The notes under the pieces: model-generated
The model's input: only the letters and a program-made list of their open reading frames with translations
Database searches by the model: none
Told to the model about the DNA's origin: nothing
In this document: one piece after another, positions 44,593 to 55,695 of the stretch
Numbering within the stretch: position 1 is the first letter of the stretch
How the letters are laid out: the number at the start of each line of letters is the position of its first letter
Made by a program: the position numbers and the translations under genes
Assembly: GCA_025602905.1 (NCBI GenBank)
Contig: JAHLKI010000036.1
Coordinates: 1 to 64,000, forward strand
Source of the DNA: Phlyctochytrium arcticum
Lineage: Eukaryota; Chytridiomycota; Chytridiomycetes; Chytridiales; Chytridiaceae
DNA: 64,000 nucleotides
Reading direction: 5' to 3'

Positions 44593-46978
44593 TTATTTGG
44601 CCAATTTGACAAACACCAAGCCAGCCACCACCATGATTCCAGCCGAGATGGCGACATTGACGGGTAAAGGCGCGTCACGCAAGAAATTCATGACACCCGA
44701 TTCTTCCTTTGCGGGTGCAGGTGCAGGGTGAGCGGGATGGAAGTGGGGGTTGGGTATCATTTGCCGATGCTGTAAATGGTCCTGGTCGTCGAAATCAAGG
44801 CTGCTGCTGTTAGGTCGCCCCCCACTTTTCCGACGAAGGACGAGGGGAGATGACCCGGTTGAACTGGTCGTTTCTTCTTCAATGAGGCGATTCGCGTCCG
44901 GTAATTCGCCGTAAAAAATCAGGAGCCGTTTCCAGCCTGCACCCCGGGCCATGTCTACACCTTCTTCCAAGTCTTTGTCGTTGGTAATGGCAATAATGTC
45001 GCCTTCGTCGTCAATGTAGTTGAGTTGGAGATCTGATGCGGGGGTGTGGGTTGCAATGCTGCTCGTGCCGTCGTCGACGGTAGATAGGGCAGTGCTTTCG
45101 GGTAAACCACACTTGATGCGCACTTTCTCAGATAATTCGGCCATCGAGTCGGTGCGAGACGTGAATCGGTAGACTTTTCCCGTGCGGCCGTCACGTAGCT
45201 TGAATGCAAACTGGGTGTCTTCGGTCGAGCTGCGCATGTATGAATTTGATCCACCGCCAACAGATAATTCTTCGCCGCTGCGAGCAGGTGGGAGGTAGGC
45301 CTGTTCGGATGGGTAGGGAGAGGGTTGGTGGTGACGGGCCGAGTAGCTGCGTTCACTGGGTGTAGGGGCGGGATAGCTCATGGCGGAACTGACAATCGAA
45401 TCTGACGCGGCTGACAGCCGATCCGATTCGGTTTCGACGTTCGATCCTGCGAATGTCGAGTTCCAGAAACTGTAGGCCAATGTCAAAATGTATTCAAGTT
45501 TGTCATTGTCAGTCTGGTGCAGCTTACTTATTCCACATGGGTCCGGCTTCCGCGTTGTTGTTATTGTTGTTGATCGCACCATCCTTGGCGGTTTCCTTGG
45601 TCATCTGAAAAGGAAATTTAGAGGATTGATCGTGTACACTCAAGCAGCTGTACCCACAATGTAAGTCAGCATCGAAATAGTCAACGTCATAACATCGACC
45701 AGTCCGACGGGGGTATTCCCTTCTACGACAGGCAAATGGAGATAGTGTCCAGCTAGAGGAACCGTTAGTTGACAGCTATTGGTTGTTGCAAAGAATATTA
45801 TCTCTACCATGAAGTTTCTTGAGCGCTTCCAAAATGGAAGTTTCGGTTGATACAGAGTCTGGATGAGGCGTCTACAGTATTTGACATCAACGGATGGTTC
45901 TTGAAAATTTCCGACGTTTTCAACGTACCATAACACGAACGACAGAAGTCGTATTGGGATCCAAGCTGGCAGCAAGAACGCGCAAAACAATGTCCTTGGT
46001 TGTGAAAATACCGCCGATACGTTCATCAGCTTCCCCAGCGCTGACCAAGACAGCCGTTTGATGGTTGGAGGCCATGACACGGGCGGCATCCCGCACGGTA
46101 GCTTTCACGCCAATGCCTGGCACATCATCATCGATATTGTCTACGTTCATCTGAGATAGAACGGTGCCGACATCGGGACAACCATGCTGCTGTCGCATGA
46201 GGCCTACGTGTTCTGATGCAACGGACCCACGGCGTTCGAGGGCTTCCATCGCATTGATAATGTTTTCATCTTCATTGACTTTGCGCTCAAGATCATCGAT
46301 GCGTTCAAAGACACATTTGGTAATGTCTAGTAGTCCCACCACACTCGTTCCTGCCCCCATTCCCGAAATATTATCGTCGTCCATATCCTCATCCTGAGCG
46401 CTCGCACCATCGCTGATGACTGGCAAATGACGAAATCTGCGTGACACCATAATATTCAAAGCTTCGTTCCGGTTTCCCTTGTCGTAAACGGATATGGGGT
46501 TACGAGTCATGACTGCAGACACCAGAGTTGCGCGGACGTCCAAGCCCTCTGCGACAACGCGGTAGGCGATATCCTTGTCCGTCAAAATTCCGACCAAGGC
46601 GCCTTCTTCATTCACTGCGAGAACAGCATCTGCCCGCTTTGCCGCCATGAGCTGTGCAGCTTGAACGATACGCGCCGTCTCCAGAATGATAATGGCAGGG
46701 GCAGGTCGCAATGATGACACGGTGCCTGATTTAACTCGCTTGGAAGTAGTGCTGGTTTGAGTCCGACGCCCGGTTTTGCGCGAAAGTTCCTGTTCGACCT
46801 AAGAATAAGACACAAAATCGTGTTAGCCCACTGCTTATCGCCACGTCCTTGGCACTCATGAACGGCCAAATACCTTCTTACGGATAGCATCGTCGCGTTT
46901 CTTGTTACGACTTCGTAAGACATCAGGAGCGGTGGACGCTCTGGAGAGAGCTCCCCTTGGAATTTCGTTTGAAGCCAT
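44593..46978 (-). CDS. CBS and PB1 domain protein with C-terminal membrane anchor
   Basis: About six exons. The first exon starts MASNEIPRGALSRAS. The main exon encodes four CBS motifs: IIILETARIVQAAQLM, ILTDKDIAYRVVAEG and MTRNPISVYDKGNRNEAL, then RHLPVI and GLLDITKCVFERI; the second pair has ATVRDAARVMASNHQTAVLV, TTKDIVLRVLA and LHLPVVEG. A PB1 domain follows (FAFKLRDGRTGKVYRFTS ... DEGDIIAITNDKDLEEGV). The last 25 residues contain a hydrophobic segment, VAISAGIMVVAGLVFV, ending in Lys, which fits a tail anchor. CBS-PB1 proteins are widespread in fungi and plants (S. pombe Mug70 type); their role is unclear. A membrane anchor is known for several of these. The gene is divergent from MIS12. 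Confidence 0.9.
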
Positions 46979-47797
46979 CATTTTTGCGGCCGCGAGTCTT
47001 GTATGTCGAACCGGGGGGTATATTCAAATCGTGTGCAGAAAGGTGATTGCGAATGAGGTGGAGAGGATATGAACGAGATCAAACGTTGACCGGAAGGTAC
47101 GCAGTGCGAGTAGAAACTCAGATAAGCTAAAGGACACTGTAGGTCAAAGTCCCGGCCCAAGACACGGCGAATGGGAAGGTAAAAAGCAGGGTGCGAACAA
47201 GGTGATCCAAGACAGCCAACACCTGGAGAAAGCAGCGCCAACAAAACACGCCCCGCTCCGTTGGCCCGCCTTGGGGAAACTGGGGAAATGACCATCCCTT
47301 TTAGGCCAATATGGTTGCAGCCAATTGTTTAACCACACACAGATCTGGGAGAAATGATCAGAAATCCTTTCATCTCTCCTATATGTTTTATACGACAGAC
47401 AGACAGCCGTTGCCATCTATCATGGGCATTTGGTGGCCCATCATGTCGGCTGAGACATTTTGATGGAAGGAATTTCCCATAAGGGATAAGAAGCGGCAAT
47501 CGTACGGAAAGCGTATCATCTGTAGCATAAACTTGACATATGAAGTAGTCAAGTAAAGTCTTGAAAGGAAGGCAACGTCAAAGATCTTGCTTTGCGAGTT
47601 CGAAAACTCCAAAATCAGCCCAGATCCTGGAAACTTGAAATCTCCAAAATCTGGAATCTCACAGCAAAAACACGCGACAACAAAATTGCAACTGGCGAGA
47701 TCCAAAAGGCAAACAGAATTTACCTTTCGCCCATCCCTCAAGAAAACGCTAGCCCGTTCCGGCCCCCTGGGCTCTCAGGCCCATACGAGTATTCAAG
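46979..47797. other. divergent promoter region of CBS-PB1 and MIS12 genes
   Basis: About 820 bp without coding sequence. Short open frames occur but carry no domain. No promoter element is clear enough to name. Confidence 0.5.
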
Positions 47798-49286
47798 ATG
47801 CTTTCCCATACGGCCAAGACACCCATGTCGGCCCGGCGGCGCTCAACAATTCGCCCACCTGTGATCCGAGTCCTGGACCAACAGTCTACCCCCCATGTTA
47901 CCTCCACCGCCGACGGCCACCACGAATCTTCCCTCCCAACAGCAGAACCACCTAAACCCGTACTCCCCGATTCTCAAACTGCCCGGGATGCGTCGTTGGA
48001 GCTGGTCACAGAGCAGTTGGGCTGGGCACCAGTCTCGTTTGTGGACGACGTCGTGAATGCCATGAACGATCTAGCATACAAGGGGATATCATCTTTTGAG
48101 CAATGGTTGGAGGAGTACGGCCTAGACGAGGAGGAAGCAGAGAAAGTGGGTATATCTCAACTGGAGAAATCGCTAGCTGTATAGCTAACGAATGAATTTT
48201 AGGGTCTGGCAGCGACAGAGACACTGTTCGAGAGTAACATTGATCGACAATTCGACAAATTCGAGCTGTTTGTTCTTCAATCCATTTTTGTTGTTCCCGT
48301 CAATTTGCCGATCCGGTTACCGCACCACGAGGTTGTACGCAGTGTTTGTGCCATGAAGTAACTTATGACTGATGATTGAATTATTTGCAGGATGTCGACT
48401 ATTCAGTTACGGATGAGAACGAAGAACAGGTTGATGCAGAGCTTGAGGAATTACAGCGGAGGCTCAAGGCTGTAAGTTTCAATTGTTTTTGGTAGAGATG
48501 TCACGCGATGGGCACTGAATGCGTTGTTCAATCTAGACATCATATGTGAATGCGCAACTATCACGAGCGCTCGAACATACCGAGAAAGACTGCGAAGATT
48601 TGGAGCAAGTGCGGACGCATTTGAGCGCAATTTCATCAGTTACCCCGTCTATTCCCGCTACCATCCTCGACACTCCCAAGGGCTCAAATTTCCTAGAAAT
48701 GGACCGGTCTGCCTCAAACACCCCAGAAACGACATCCCCGCCCGACCCAGAATTCATGATAGCTTTCTACAAAAAACTGGGAGATCTAGTCCACTCATCA
48801 GCAAGCCTGTTTGCGTCCCTGCGCACTCAAGCCGATATGCTGTCAACCCGTCCGTTACCCCCGCGAAAGTCGACCCCAAAGACCTTACCAACAAGTACAC
48901 CTACTACCCCATCTCGCTCAAACCTCGCTCCTCCATCGGCCTCAACGCCCGAAATCACATCACTTATGTACTCCTCCATCGCGACCGCCATTGAGCGACG
49001 CCGCAAGAAAATGGACCAAATTGCCCAAACACCCTTACGAAAACGTCGCCAGAGTGCAATCGGATCTGGGGCAGCGGGGGTCCCCGTTCGAAACGCGAAA
49101 GAGGGTGCAGAGTTTGCAATTGAGTATAGGGATTGCATGGCGATTGGCAGTGCAAAAGATATACAGGTAAATTTACAGTCCCTGATTGAATGGGCGTTCC
49201 CGAAAGCTAACATTCAAACATAGGATTGGGCAGACAGGCTGGATCCTTCCAATTATGGGCTAAACAAGCCTACAAATACCAAGTGA
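47798..49286 (+). CDS. MIS12: kinetochore protein MIS12/MTW1
   Basis: Five exons; joins at about 48,147/48,204, 48,332/48,392, 48,472/48,538 and 49,165/49,224 are all GT-AG and keep the frame. The N-terminal 45 residues are basic and Ser/Thr-rich. The MIS12 domain starts TEQLGWAPVSFVDDVVNAMN with YKGISSFEQWL, the conserved helices of Mtw1/Mis12. A long coiled coil follows (EEQVDAELEELQRRLKA and LSRALEHTEKDCEDLEQV). The middle is Pro/Ser/Thr-rich, and a short basic region (RRKKMDQIAQTPLRKRRQS) precedes the end DWADRLDPSNYGLN. Mis12 is part of the MIND complex, which links CENP-C to Ndc80 at kinetochores. At about 390 residues it is longer than the usual 200-300, owing to the disordered middle. 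Confidence 0.87.
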
Positions 49287-50179
49287 CAGAGTATCTGTCG
49301 TCGGACAAATATTGTAAATTCCCCTCTCTTAGTTGAATTTTTGGCCGTGTATGTATACATAGCAATACCGTTAAAGATCAAATCCGGACCATTTGCTTTT
49401 TTGTTGATTGGGACTCGTCTTTGCACCTTCATACATCCATTGGGAAGTGACGCACGCGGAGTCTGTGCGGGTAAAGGCCGACAGTTTCGCAAAGAAACGC
49501 TCGGCGGCCCATTAGAACTCACTATTTCAAAGTTTCTGGAATTTATTGAGCGATGCCTGACCAATGCCATTCTACCGTTTAAATGCCTTGCTTAGAAGAG
49601 TTCATTTTTGTGCTGTCACCCAGGCTCAGGCCGCAAATGCCCGACACTACTTGCAGTTTGTATTTAATGTATCTACCTACCCTGAGTCCATACTATTCGG
49701 ATTTTCATGTAAATTGCACGTATGTTTTATTGATGTATGAGCATTGGGATGGGACTCACTTCCACTCAAATCAATTTCTATAATTTTAACTCATTCCTTG
49801 AGCCTGACCTGCTTGAGCCCACGACCATGTATAGTATCGCACATATAGCACTACGATCTAAATATTCTGTGAATGTGAGAGGAACAGAGTGCGGGTAAAG
49901 AACAGCAATTTCATTTCTTAGGCAACAAACTGTTCAGAAAACCAGTTGCTGCGCAAATGTGGGAACCGCAGGTAGCGTGTAGGGGGCCGACCTGCAGAAA
50001 CGAACAGTATTGGGCATTAAAATTGAGACAAAAAAGTCGGCAATATAAATCAATGCATCAGTGGTGTATAGGGCATTCTGTCCCCCACAAAGTGCACCCC
50101 CAGCTGGATAGCCATATACACGGAGATTTGCTACACAGCACTAGCGTAATTGCAGTGCGAGGGAGTCCAGGCTCACGAT

Positions 50180-50213
50180 ATTATGCGTGTCTTCATATTA
50201 TGCGTGTCTTCAT
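50180..50213. repeat. 17-bp tandem duplication
   Basis: The 17-base unit ATTATGCGTGTCTTCAT occurs twice without a gap. Confidence 0.95.
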
Positions 50214-50865
50214 GTCAATTAATACAATTCACGGCCATGTGAAAAATAGGTCCTTGTTTTGAGGCGCTATTGCTACTGGGCGATTTGAACCCCAGAAATT
50301 ACACTTCTACCGCCATTCTACATGTTATACAAAGCCGCTCTGTCCCGTTCCCCCTCTTTCATCTTTATCAGTTTGCTTTTAAATTACCTTAAACTCGATG
50401 CGTCGGACTGCGCAATTTAAGGGTACCGATCTGGACATCAAGGGAGGTATTTACAAGACGGAAGAAACGAGCCCATAGTTGGCCCTGTTCACTGAGCGAC
50501 ACGATAGTGCTCTGGCATAGACTGACAGCAAAGATTACCGGAAACAATTTTCACTGCTGGTGGTGTGGCACGTTGTCCGGTCCATTGTCAAGATGTGTGG
50601 TCAGTCCTGCAGCAAAAGGTCTTTGTTTAAAAAGTCTGATGTAGCAATTAATGCACTCTAACGAGTTGCCGGTGACTCTGAACCCCTACCTCTCGCAGCG
50701 ATCACAAAATCGCTTCCTGTTTCGAGGAACAAAGATGTGGTGGAGGACGCGGTGTTTTTTCCGGCTCATTGATGTCGCGGTGCTAAAAAATGGCCAATTG
50801 GGTAGATGCAGGGCGGAGATGAGTTGGTAGGGGCAAAAGCCGTCGGTTTCATGGTCATTGATTGG

Positions 50866-50898
50866 TGAGAAGTTGCTGAGAAGTTGCTGAGAAGTTGC
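50866..50898. repeat. 11-bp tandem repeat, three copies
   Basis: TGAGAAGTTGC is present three times head to tail with no mismatch. Confidence 0.95.
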
Positions 50899-51666
50899 AG
50901 TGAGAACGGGACAGATGACTATTGCTGAATTCCGGTATTCACTCAGCAACGGCAGTGCTCTTGAAGTTTGGGATCTGAGGTTCGGATCTGAGGGGTGTCA
51001 ACAGTATCGAAAGGGGCACGTATTCCTGCGGACCTAAATATCCACAGCTGGACACCATATGTCCAACGATGCGAGTTACACCTGTGCTGGATTCGATCGA
51101 GCAGGATTTGGCGGTGCTTTGCGCAAGAGTGCGAATATGTTTGCTGTGTTCGAGGCGGTTTTGTCGTCCATCACGGAGAATCAGACGGTCGGAGATTGGG
51201 CACGCGTCAGGGTGACTTGGGAAATCCGGGTGTCAAGCAGCGACGACCAGATCGACCAGAGCAAGTGGAAAAGGTAGATGACCCAACAATTGAGGGACAA
51301 CGTACAGGTCGCTATTGAAGGCGTGAGGGTATTTTCAACCCCATCTGGCGTAACCGATATACTTTGACTGCGCATTGTGAAACGACTTTTGTGGAGAGCG
51401 TAGTGTCTTTTGCAGACAGAATTTCTTTCGTCCACTGTGATTGAATGTAGTGCAAGTGTCAAAAGAACCAAGCGAGTGTTGCGCTCGAGGTTTGCATGCC
51501 GAAATTATGCAAGTCCTCATAAACACAACTATTGCACTACCTTTTACCAGGTCGAGGTCTCATGACCCAGTTGAATCAGACGTTGGTATTTTCCGAGTCG
51601 CGCTTGTCACCAGTTCGATTTCGAGGTTCTCCTGTTCTGTCGCTGTGCCTATATAGTGGGGCCTTG

Positions 51667-51690
51667 GCTGGACCCCCTAGGGGGTCCAGC
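51667..51690. other. perfect 24-bp palindrome followed by T-run
   Basis: The sequence GCTGGACCCCCT is followed at once by its exact reverse complement and then by TTTTTGTTTT. It would form a 12-bp stem with no loop in the strict palindrome, or a shorter stem with a loop. No gene adjoins it. Confidence 0.9.
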
Positions 51691-51900
51691 TTTTTGTTTT
51701 CGATCTTTGCCCTGAAGTAGCGCGCAGTCTTCATTTTCCGCAGCATCAGAGCGAGACCGTGGGCTGTCGCGCGCAGCAAAGTAGTTCGTCTCATGTTCCC
51801 AGTATCACTGTTCGACGTTCAGCACACGATGAGATCCAAAACATCAAAAGAATATGTACATCGACGCGTTATGCAATACGCGTCACGCGCAGAACATTGC

Positions 51901-52062
51901 TACTTCCCAATGTCGGATACGCTAGATGCCGCTTTATGTTACATGTTACTCACCTGGAAGCTGTTTGATCGGCCATGTGCGTTACTTGCCAAATGTCTGA
52001 TACATTGATGCCGCCTTATGTTCCATGGACCCACTTGGAAGAGCTGGTTCATCCACCATATG
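51901..52062. repeat. imperfect tandem duplication, unit about 82 bp
   Basis: 51,901-51,982 and 51,983-52,062 align over much of their length, with blocks such as GATGCCGC and TTATGTT in the same order and many substitutions elsewhere. It appears to be an old tandem duplication. Confidence 0.65.
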
Positions 52063-52495
52063 TACTGCAGCCCTTTTCCGCTCAACTAACTCTCGGCTGT
52101 CAGAACTAAAGCCATTCGTGGCAGTATGGCCCACGTCATAAAATGTCAACTATTTCACAATGGAAAGTATTGTCTGAAAGAGGGAATCAAAAGGTTGTCT
52201 CAGAATCATAAACCCCCTTCTCCCTTTTTCATAATACACATGCTGGTAGTAATAGTAAACGTTTCCCCCACATCTTCTGGTACGGTGCCGCCGGAAAAAC
52301 TCCCACGCTAAACTAAGGGTATTTCACAAACTACGCGCAATGCAGCGAACTCATGCCGTAGCTGTTGAGATAGAGTGTCTTGTCTCGTCTTCGAAACAGA
52401 TAATATATTTGGGTGGAAAAAATGTATAAAAAACGTCAAAATGAGAATAATCGGGATGAAGTGAGAGGGAAAAAGGGGGAAGAGAGTGACAAGGC

Positions 52496-53707
52496 TTATT
52501 TGCCACCGGTCGTTCCAAGACCCATGACGGTCTTGAACGTGTCGTAGATCCACCATTGGAGACCTGAATAAAATCAAGTTTTAGAATCTGAGCGTGAAAT
52601 GAGGGGTTATAGGAAAGTGGGGACATACCGGTGAGGGTACCAATCATCAGGACACGTGTGGAGAGACCCTTGGTGGCCAAGTTCATGTATCCGGTCTCGC
52701 TGGCAATCTGGGCGAATCCCTTGCCCTTGTTGGAGGGTTTGGACATCAGGGAAACGATAGAGTCGGCAGGGTGAGAGACAATGGCGCAGATGATACCGGC
52801 AGTGTAACCAGAGGCGAAAGTAACTCCCAACTGGGTGCTCTTGGAGTAGGTGCTCTTGGGGGCGGTAAGAATGTGGGTGTAGGCAAACTCGACAACCTTC
52901 TCAAAGAAGAAGAACTTGGCAACCGTGTAAGGGATCTGGCGGGACCACAAGGGGGTGATGGATCCGAAGGGGAAACGGGTAATGGCCTTGTCGGCGCTCA
53001 TTTTGGCCATGGCGGGACCAAAAGCGGTGGGGAATGTTCCGGGGACGGAGGTCTGGACCTTGACCTTGACCATCTCCATGGGGCACAGGGCGATATCGGC
53101 AAAGAACTCGGCGGATGCGGACGCAGAGCACCACAAGAGTCCCTTGTACTTTGTGGCGTTCTCCTCACCGAGCATGTTGGCGTACTGATCCTTGAAGAAT
53201 TCGTAGAGACCGTACTTGAAACATCCCTGGGCAGAGTAACCAATCAGGGTAGGGGCCCAACCCTTCCAGACAGCACGGGCACCCTCTTCGGCGACAATGG
53301 TACGGAGACCGGAAACGAGACCGTTGTACTTGGCGGGGTTGACCTTTGGGTAATTTCGTTAATGTCGTGCTCCGTAAACTCTCAGATCCATATATTGGTA
53401 CCCACCTGCATGTTACACTTGGTTACGTCCATCTTGAAGCCATGACGATTTGTTTCAGATAGTTTTTCATAGCAGAAGGGCGAGATTTGAGTAGAATTTA
53501 ATGGGAAGAGGAGAGAAGATCGTCAGTTCAGCATGCAATCTTCCTATTGCCAAATCCCAATCCTTTACTCACCGGCGTAATAGCAGCGTGCGTCAATCCA
53601 CAGGCAAGGACTCCTCCAAACATACACTTGGCATAGTACGACGTGTCGTGGGGAACGGCACCGGCGTACCGGGAGTCCCAAGGCTTGGTCTGGGTAATGG
53701 CGGCCAT
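52496..53707 (-). CDS. mitochondrial phosphate carrier (PiC/MIR1)
   Basis: Four exons: 53,707-53,573, 53,432-53,406, 53,343-52,629 and 52,563-52,496, giving about 315 residues. The protein begins with a short N-terminus, then CMFGGVLACGLTHAAITPMD. The three mitochondrial-carrier repeats have Px[DE]xx[KR] signatures: PMDVTK, PMEMVK and PADSIV. YNGLVSGLRTIVAEEGARA is typical of the phosphate carrier. It imports phosphate with protons across the inner mitochondrial membrane. The second exon is only 27 nt and encodes most of the first signature. The third signature ends in Val where the basic residue is usual, which is normal for this carrier. Confidence 0.93.
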
Positions 53708-54468
53708 CGTTTCTTCAACAATCGGGATGGTCGAGAAAAAAGGAGATGAGATTCCGTCCTGAGCGCGGCGTCCGGTTTTTTTCCTGATCGTTATATAGCT
53801 ATTTTTAGCGATGAGGCACAGTCATCGGGCTGGAACGGGAGGGATTTTGACGCCAAACTGCGCAAATTCTCGCCATCCCGTTTTACAATTGAGGATGGAG
53901 AAGATGTACTTTACCAAAGGGATCTACTCGGGACGTTGACTCCATCAGCTGTAGAGATGGATTTTAGCAGACACGATGCCTTGCGAACGATCTGGACGGA
54001 TCTACCTTACACGGCGCGTCAAAGGAGCCTTGTCTGCAAGATCAGATCATACTATTGACGGATATCCAATACCGTTACCTCTCATTGATCAGATTCGCCA
54101 TCAGGAAATGTGGTGTGAACGACGCGTAAAGGCCATGAAGAAGTGCCAACGCCTGAAAAGAGTGGAGCATGAGAGTCTCGAATCATATGATTGGGCGAAG
54201 AATGAGATGTGACACGGAGACGGTACATATAGGTCAATCGGGTGCCGGCAACCAACTTGCCCGTGACCCCTACAGAAGGATGAAGTGATCTTGCAAAAGA
54301 TGTTGTGCGCTAAATGACCGTTGGCAACACTATCCCATCGGGCCATGGAAATCACAAAAATGGTCGATATGCTCCTTAGCGCGCGCGACTGTACAAAGGA
54401 CGTGTGAGATGGTGTGTATAAAGTAAAGTGTAAAGTATTAAAAGTAGAAAACAAACAGGTCCAGAAAA
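53708..54468. other. spacer between carrier and desaturase genes
   Basis: No convincing gene. It holds the phosphate carrier promoter on the left side and the desaturase 3' region on the right. Confidence 0.5.
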
Positions 54469-55695
54469 CTAGTGCTTGTACCAAACAATGTCACCCTCAT
54501 CCTCAACAAACTTGCAGTGGCGGTAACATTGCCAAAGGGCCTTGGCAATGGGTGTACGGTCCATAATGTAGTATTTGCCCAATTTCTGTTCAATGGCCTT
54601 GGTAGCCTCTTCAGCATTGTAATGGGGCATGGTTGAAAACAAGTGATGGGCGACGTGGGTGTTGGAGATGCCGTGGAAAAACCAGTTCAAAATGCCAAAA
54701 TCGCGGTCGACAGTAGCAATGGCACCGAGGAAAAAGTTCCATTCGCCTTCACGGTAGTGGGGGATACGGGGGTCGGTGTGCTGGAGGAACGTAATAAGGA
54801 CGAGCCATGCATTGACGTTGAGGTAAGGGATAAGGTAGTATTTGACGACGGCGAGGGGACCAAAAGTGTGGGCTGCGGCACCGAGGATGGCGAGCATAAC
54901 GACGATACCCATGTCACTGAGAACGACGGAAAACCACTGTTTGGGCTCAAAGATGGGAGCGTCCGGGCGGTAGTGGGACGTCCAGGTATCGAATTTTTGC
55001 CCGGATACATTTTTCAAGAGGTAGAGAGGCCATCCAAACGTGAGCATGCCGAAAATGTTGAGCAAGTCATAGATGGGGGCGGCGTGGAGAGCGGGCTCGT
55101 CGTCGTGAATGTGAACCGATGGGCCAACCTGGTCAATGTATTTGGATCGAGTGGCGGGGACAAAGACTTGATCCTTGTTCATGTGAGCGTTTGCCTTGTG
55201 GTGTTTAGAGTGCGAGTGCTTCCATGAAAAGTACGGGACGAGGAGAAACGTGTGCATAACATAACCGGTGGCATTGTTGATCCAAGCCTTATCCGAGAAT
55301 GCCTGGTGTCCGCATTCATGGGCAATGACCCAGATGCCGGTGCAGACGATGCCTTGAGCAATCCAGTATGCGGGCCAGAGAATGTATGAGAGGGTGGGGA
55401 AGGAGTCAATGTAGGTTGCGGCGGTAAAGAGGGCGAGCATCATGGCAATGTCGCGGAAAAGGTAGCCAAAGGAGGTGAGGGTATCACGCTTGAAGCAGTG
55501 CTTGGGGACGACGGCGTGGACCTCTTTGAGGCTCATGGGGGGTTTCTCCCAGGTCTTGGCAAACTCTGCGGATGCCACGACGGCCTTTTTGCCACTGGCA
55601 TTGTTGTCCTTTGGCGTCGTTGATGTTGCTGCTGTCGCTGTCGCTGCCGGTCGCTGGCGGAGCGTCGAGTCTGGAGTGTTGTCTGGCACGCTCAT
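54469..55695 (-). CDS. delta-12 fatty acid desaturase (FAD2 type)
   Basis: 408 residues, no intron. The three histidine boxes of membrane desaturases are intact: HECGHQAF at about residue 127, HSKHH at about 161 and HVAHH at about 347. There are four or more hydrophobic segments around them. The enzyme inserts the second double bond into oleoyl chains in the endoplasmic reticulum to give linoleate. The first 50 residues are Thr/Ala-rich and polar. The C-terminus ends DIVWYKH with no clear ER-retrieval signal. The frame is open upstream, but the first ATG that leaves a normal N-terminus is at 55,695. Delta-15 activity cannot be excluded from sequence alone. Confidence 0.93.
   Translation of the reverse strand: MSVPDNTPDSTLRQRPAATATAATSTTPKDNNASGKKAVVASAEFAKTWEKPPMSLKEVHAVVPKHCFKRDTLTSFGYLFRDIAMMLALFTAATYIDSFPTLSYILWPAYWIAQGIVCTGIWVIAHECGHQAFSDKAWINNATGYVMHTFLLVPYFSWKHSHSKHHKANAHMNKDQVFVPATRSKYIDQVGPSVHIHDDEPALHAAPIYDLLNIFGMLTFGWPLYLLKNVSGQKFDTWTSHYRPDAPIFEPKQWFSVVLSDMGIVVMLAILGAAAHTFGPLAVVKYYLIPYLNVNAWLVLITFLQHTDPRIPHYREGEWNFFLGAIATVDRDFGILNWFFHGISNTHVAHHLFSTMPHYNAEEATKAIEQKLGKYYIMDRTPIAKALWQCYRHCKFVEDEGDIVWYKH

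Larger units (their letters stand above)
49287..52495. other. repeat-containing spacer without recognisable genes
   Basis: About 3.2 kb in which I find no domain. A + strand frame at 51,059-51,277 has coding-like composition and could be a gene remnant. The region has several small repeats (50,180-50,213, 50,866-50,898, 51,901-52,062) and a 24-base palindrome (51,667-51,690), which suggests old mobile or decayed sequence. Confidence 0.4.

Noticed and set aside
50264..50360. tRNA-like B box (GGTTCAAATC on the minus strand)
   Set aside because: I could not fold an acceptor stem or find an A box at the right distance, so it is probably chance.
51667..51700. Hairpin plus T-run as a bacterial-type terminator
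   Set aside because: The genome is eukaryotic and no transcript unit ends there; it is listed as a palindrome only.
54643..55227. A 194-residue + strand frame opposite the desaturase
   Set aside because: It is antisense to the histidine-box region and shows no independent coding signal.
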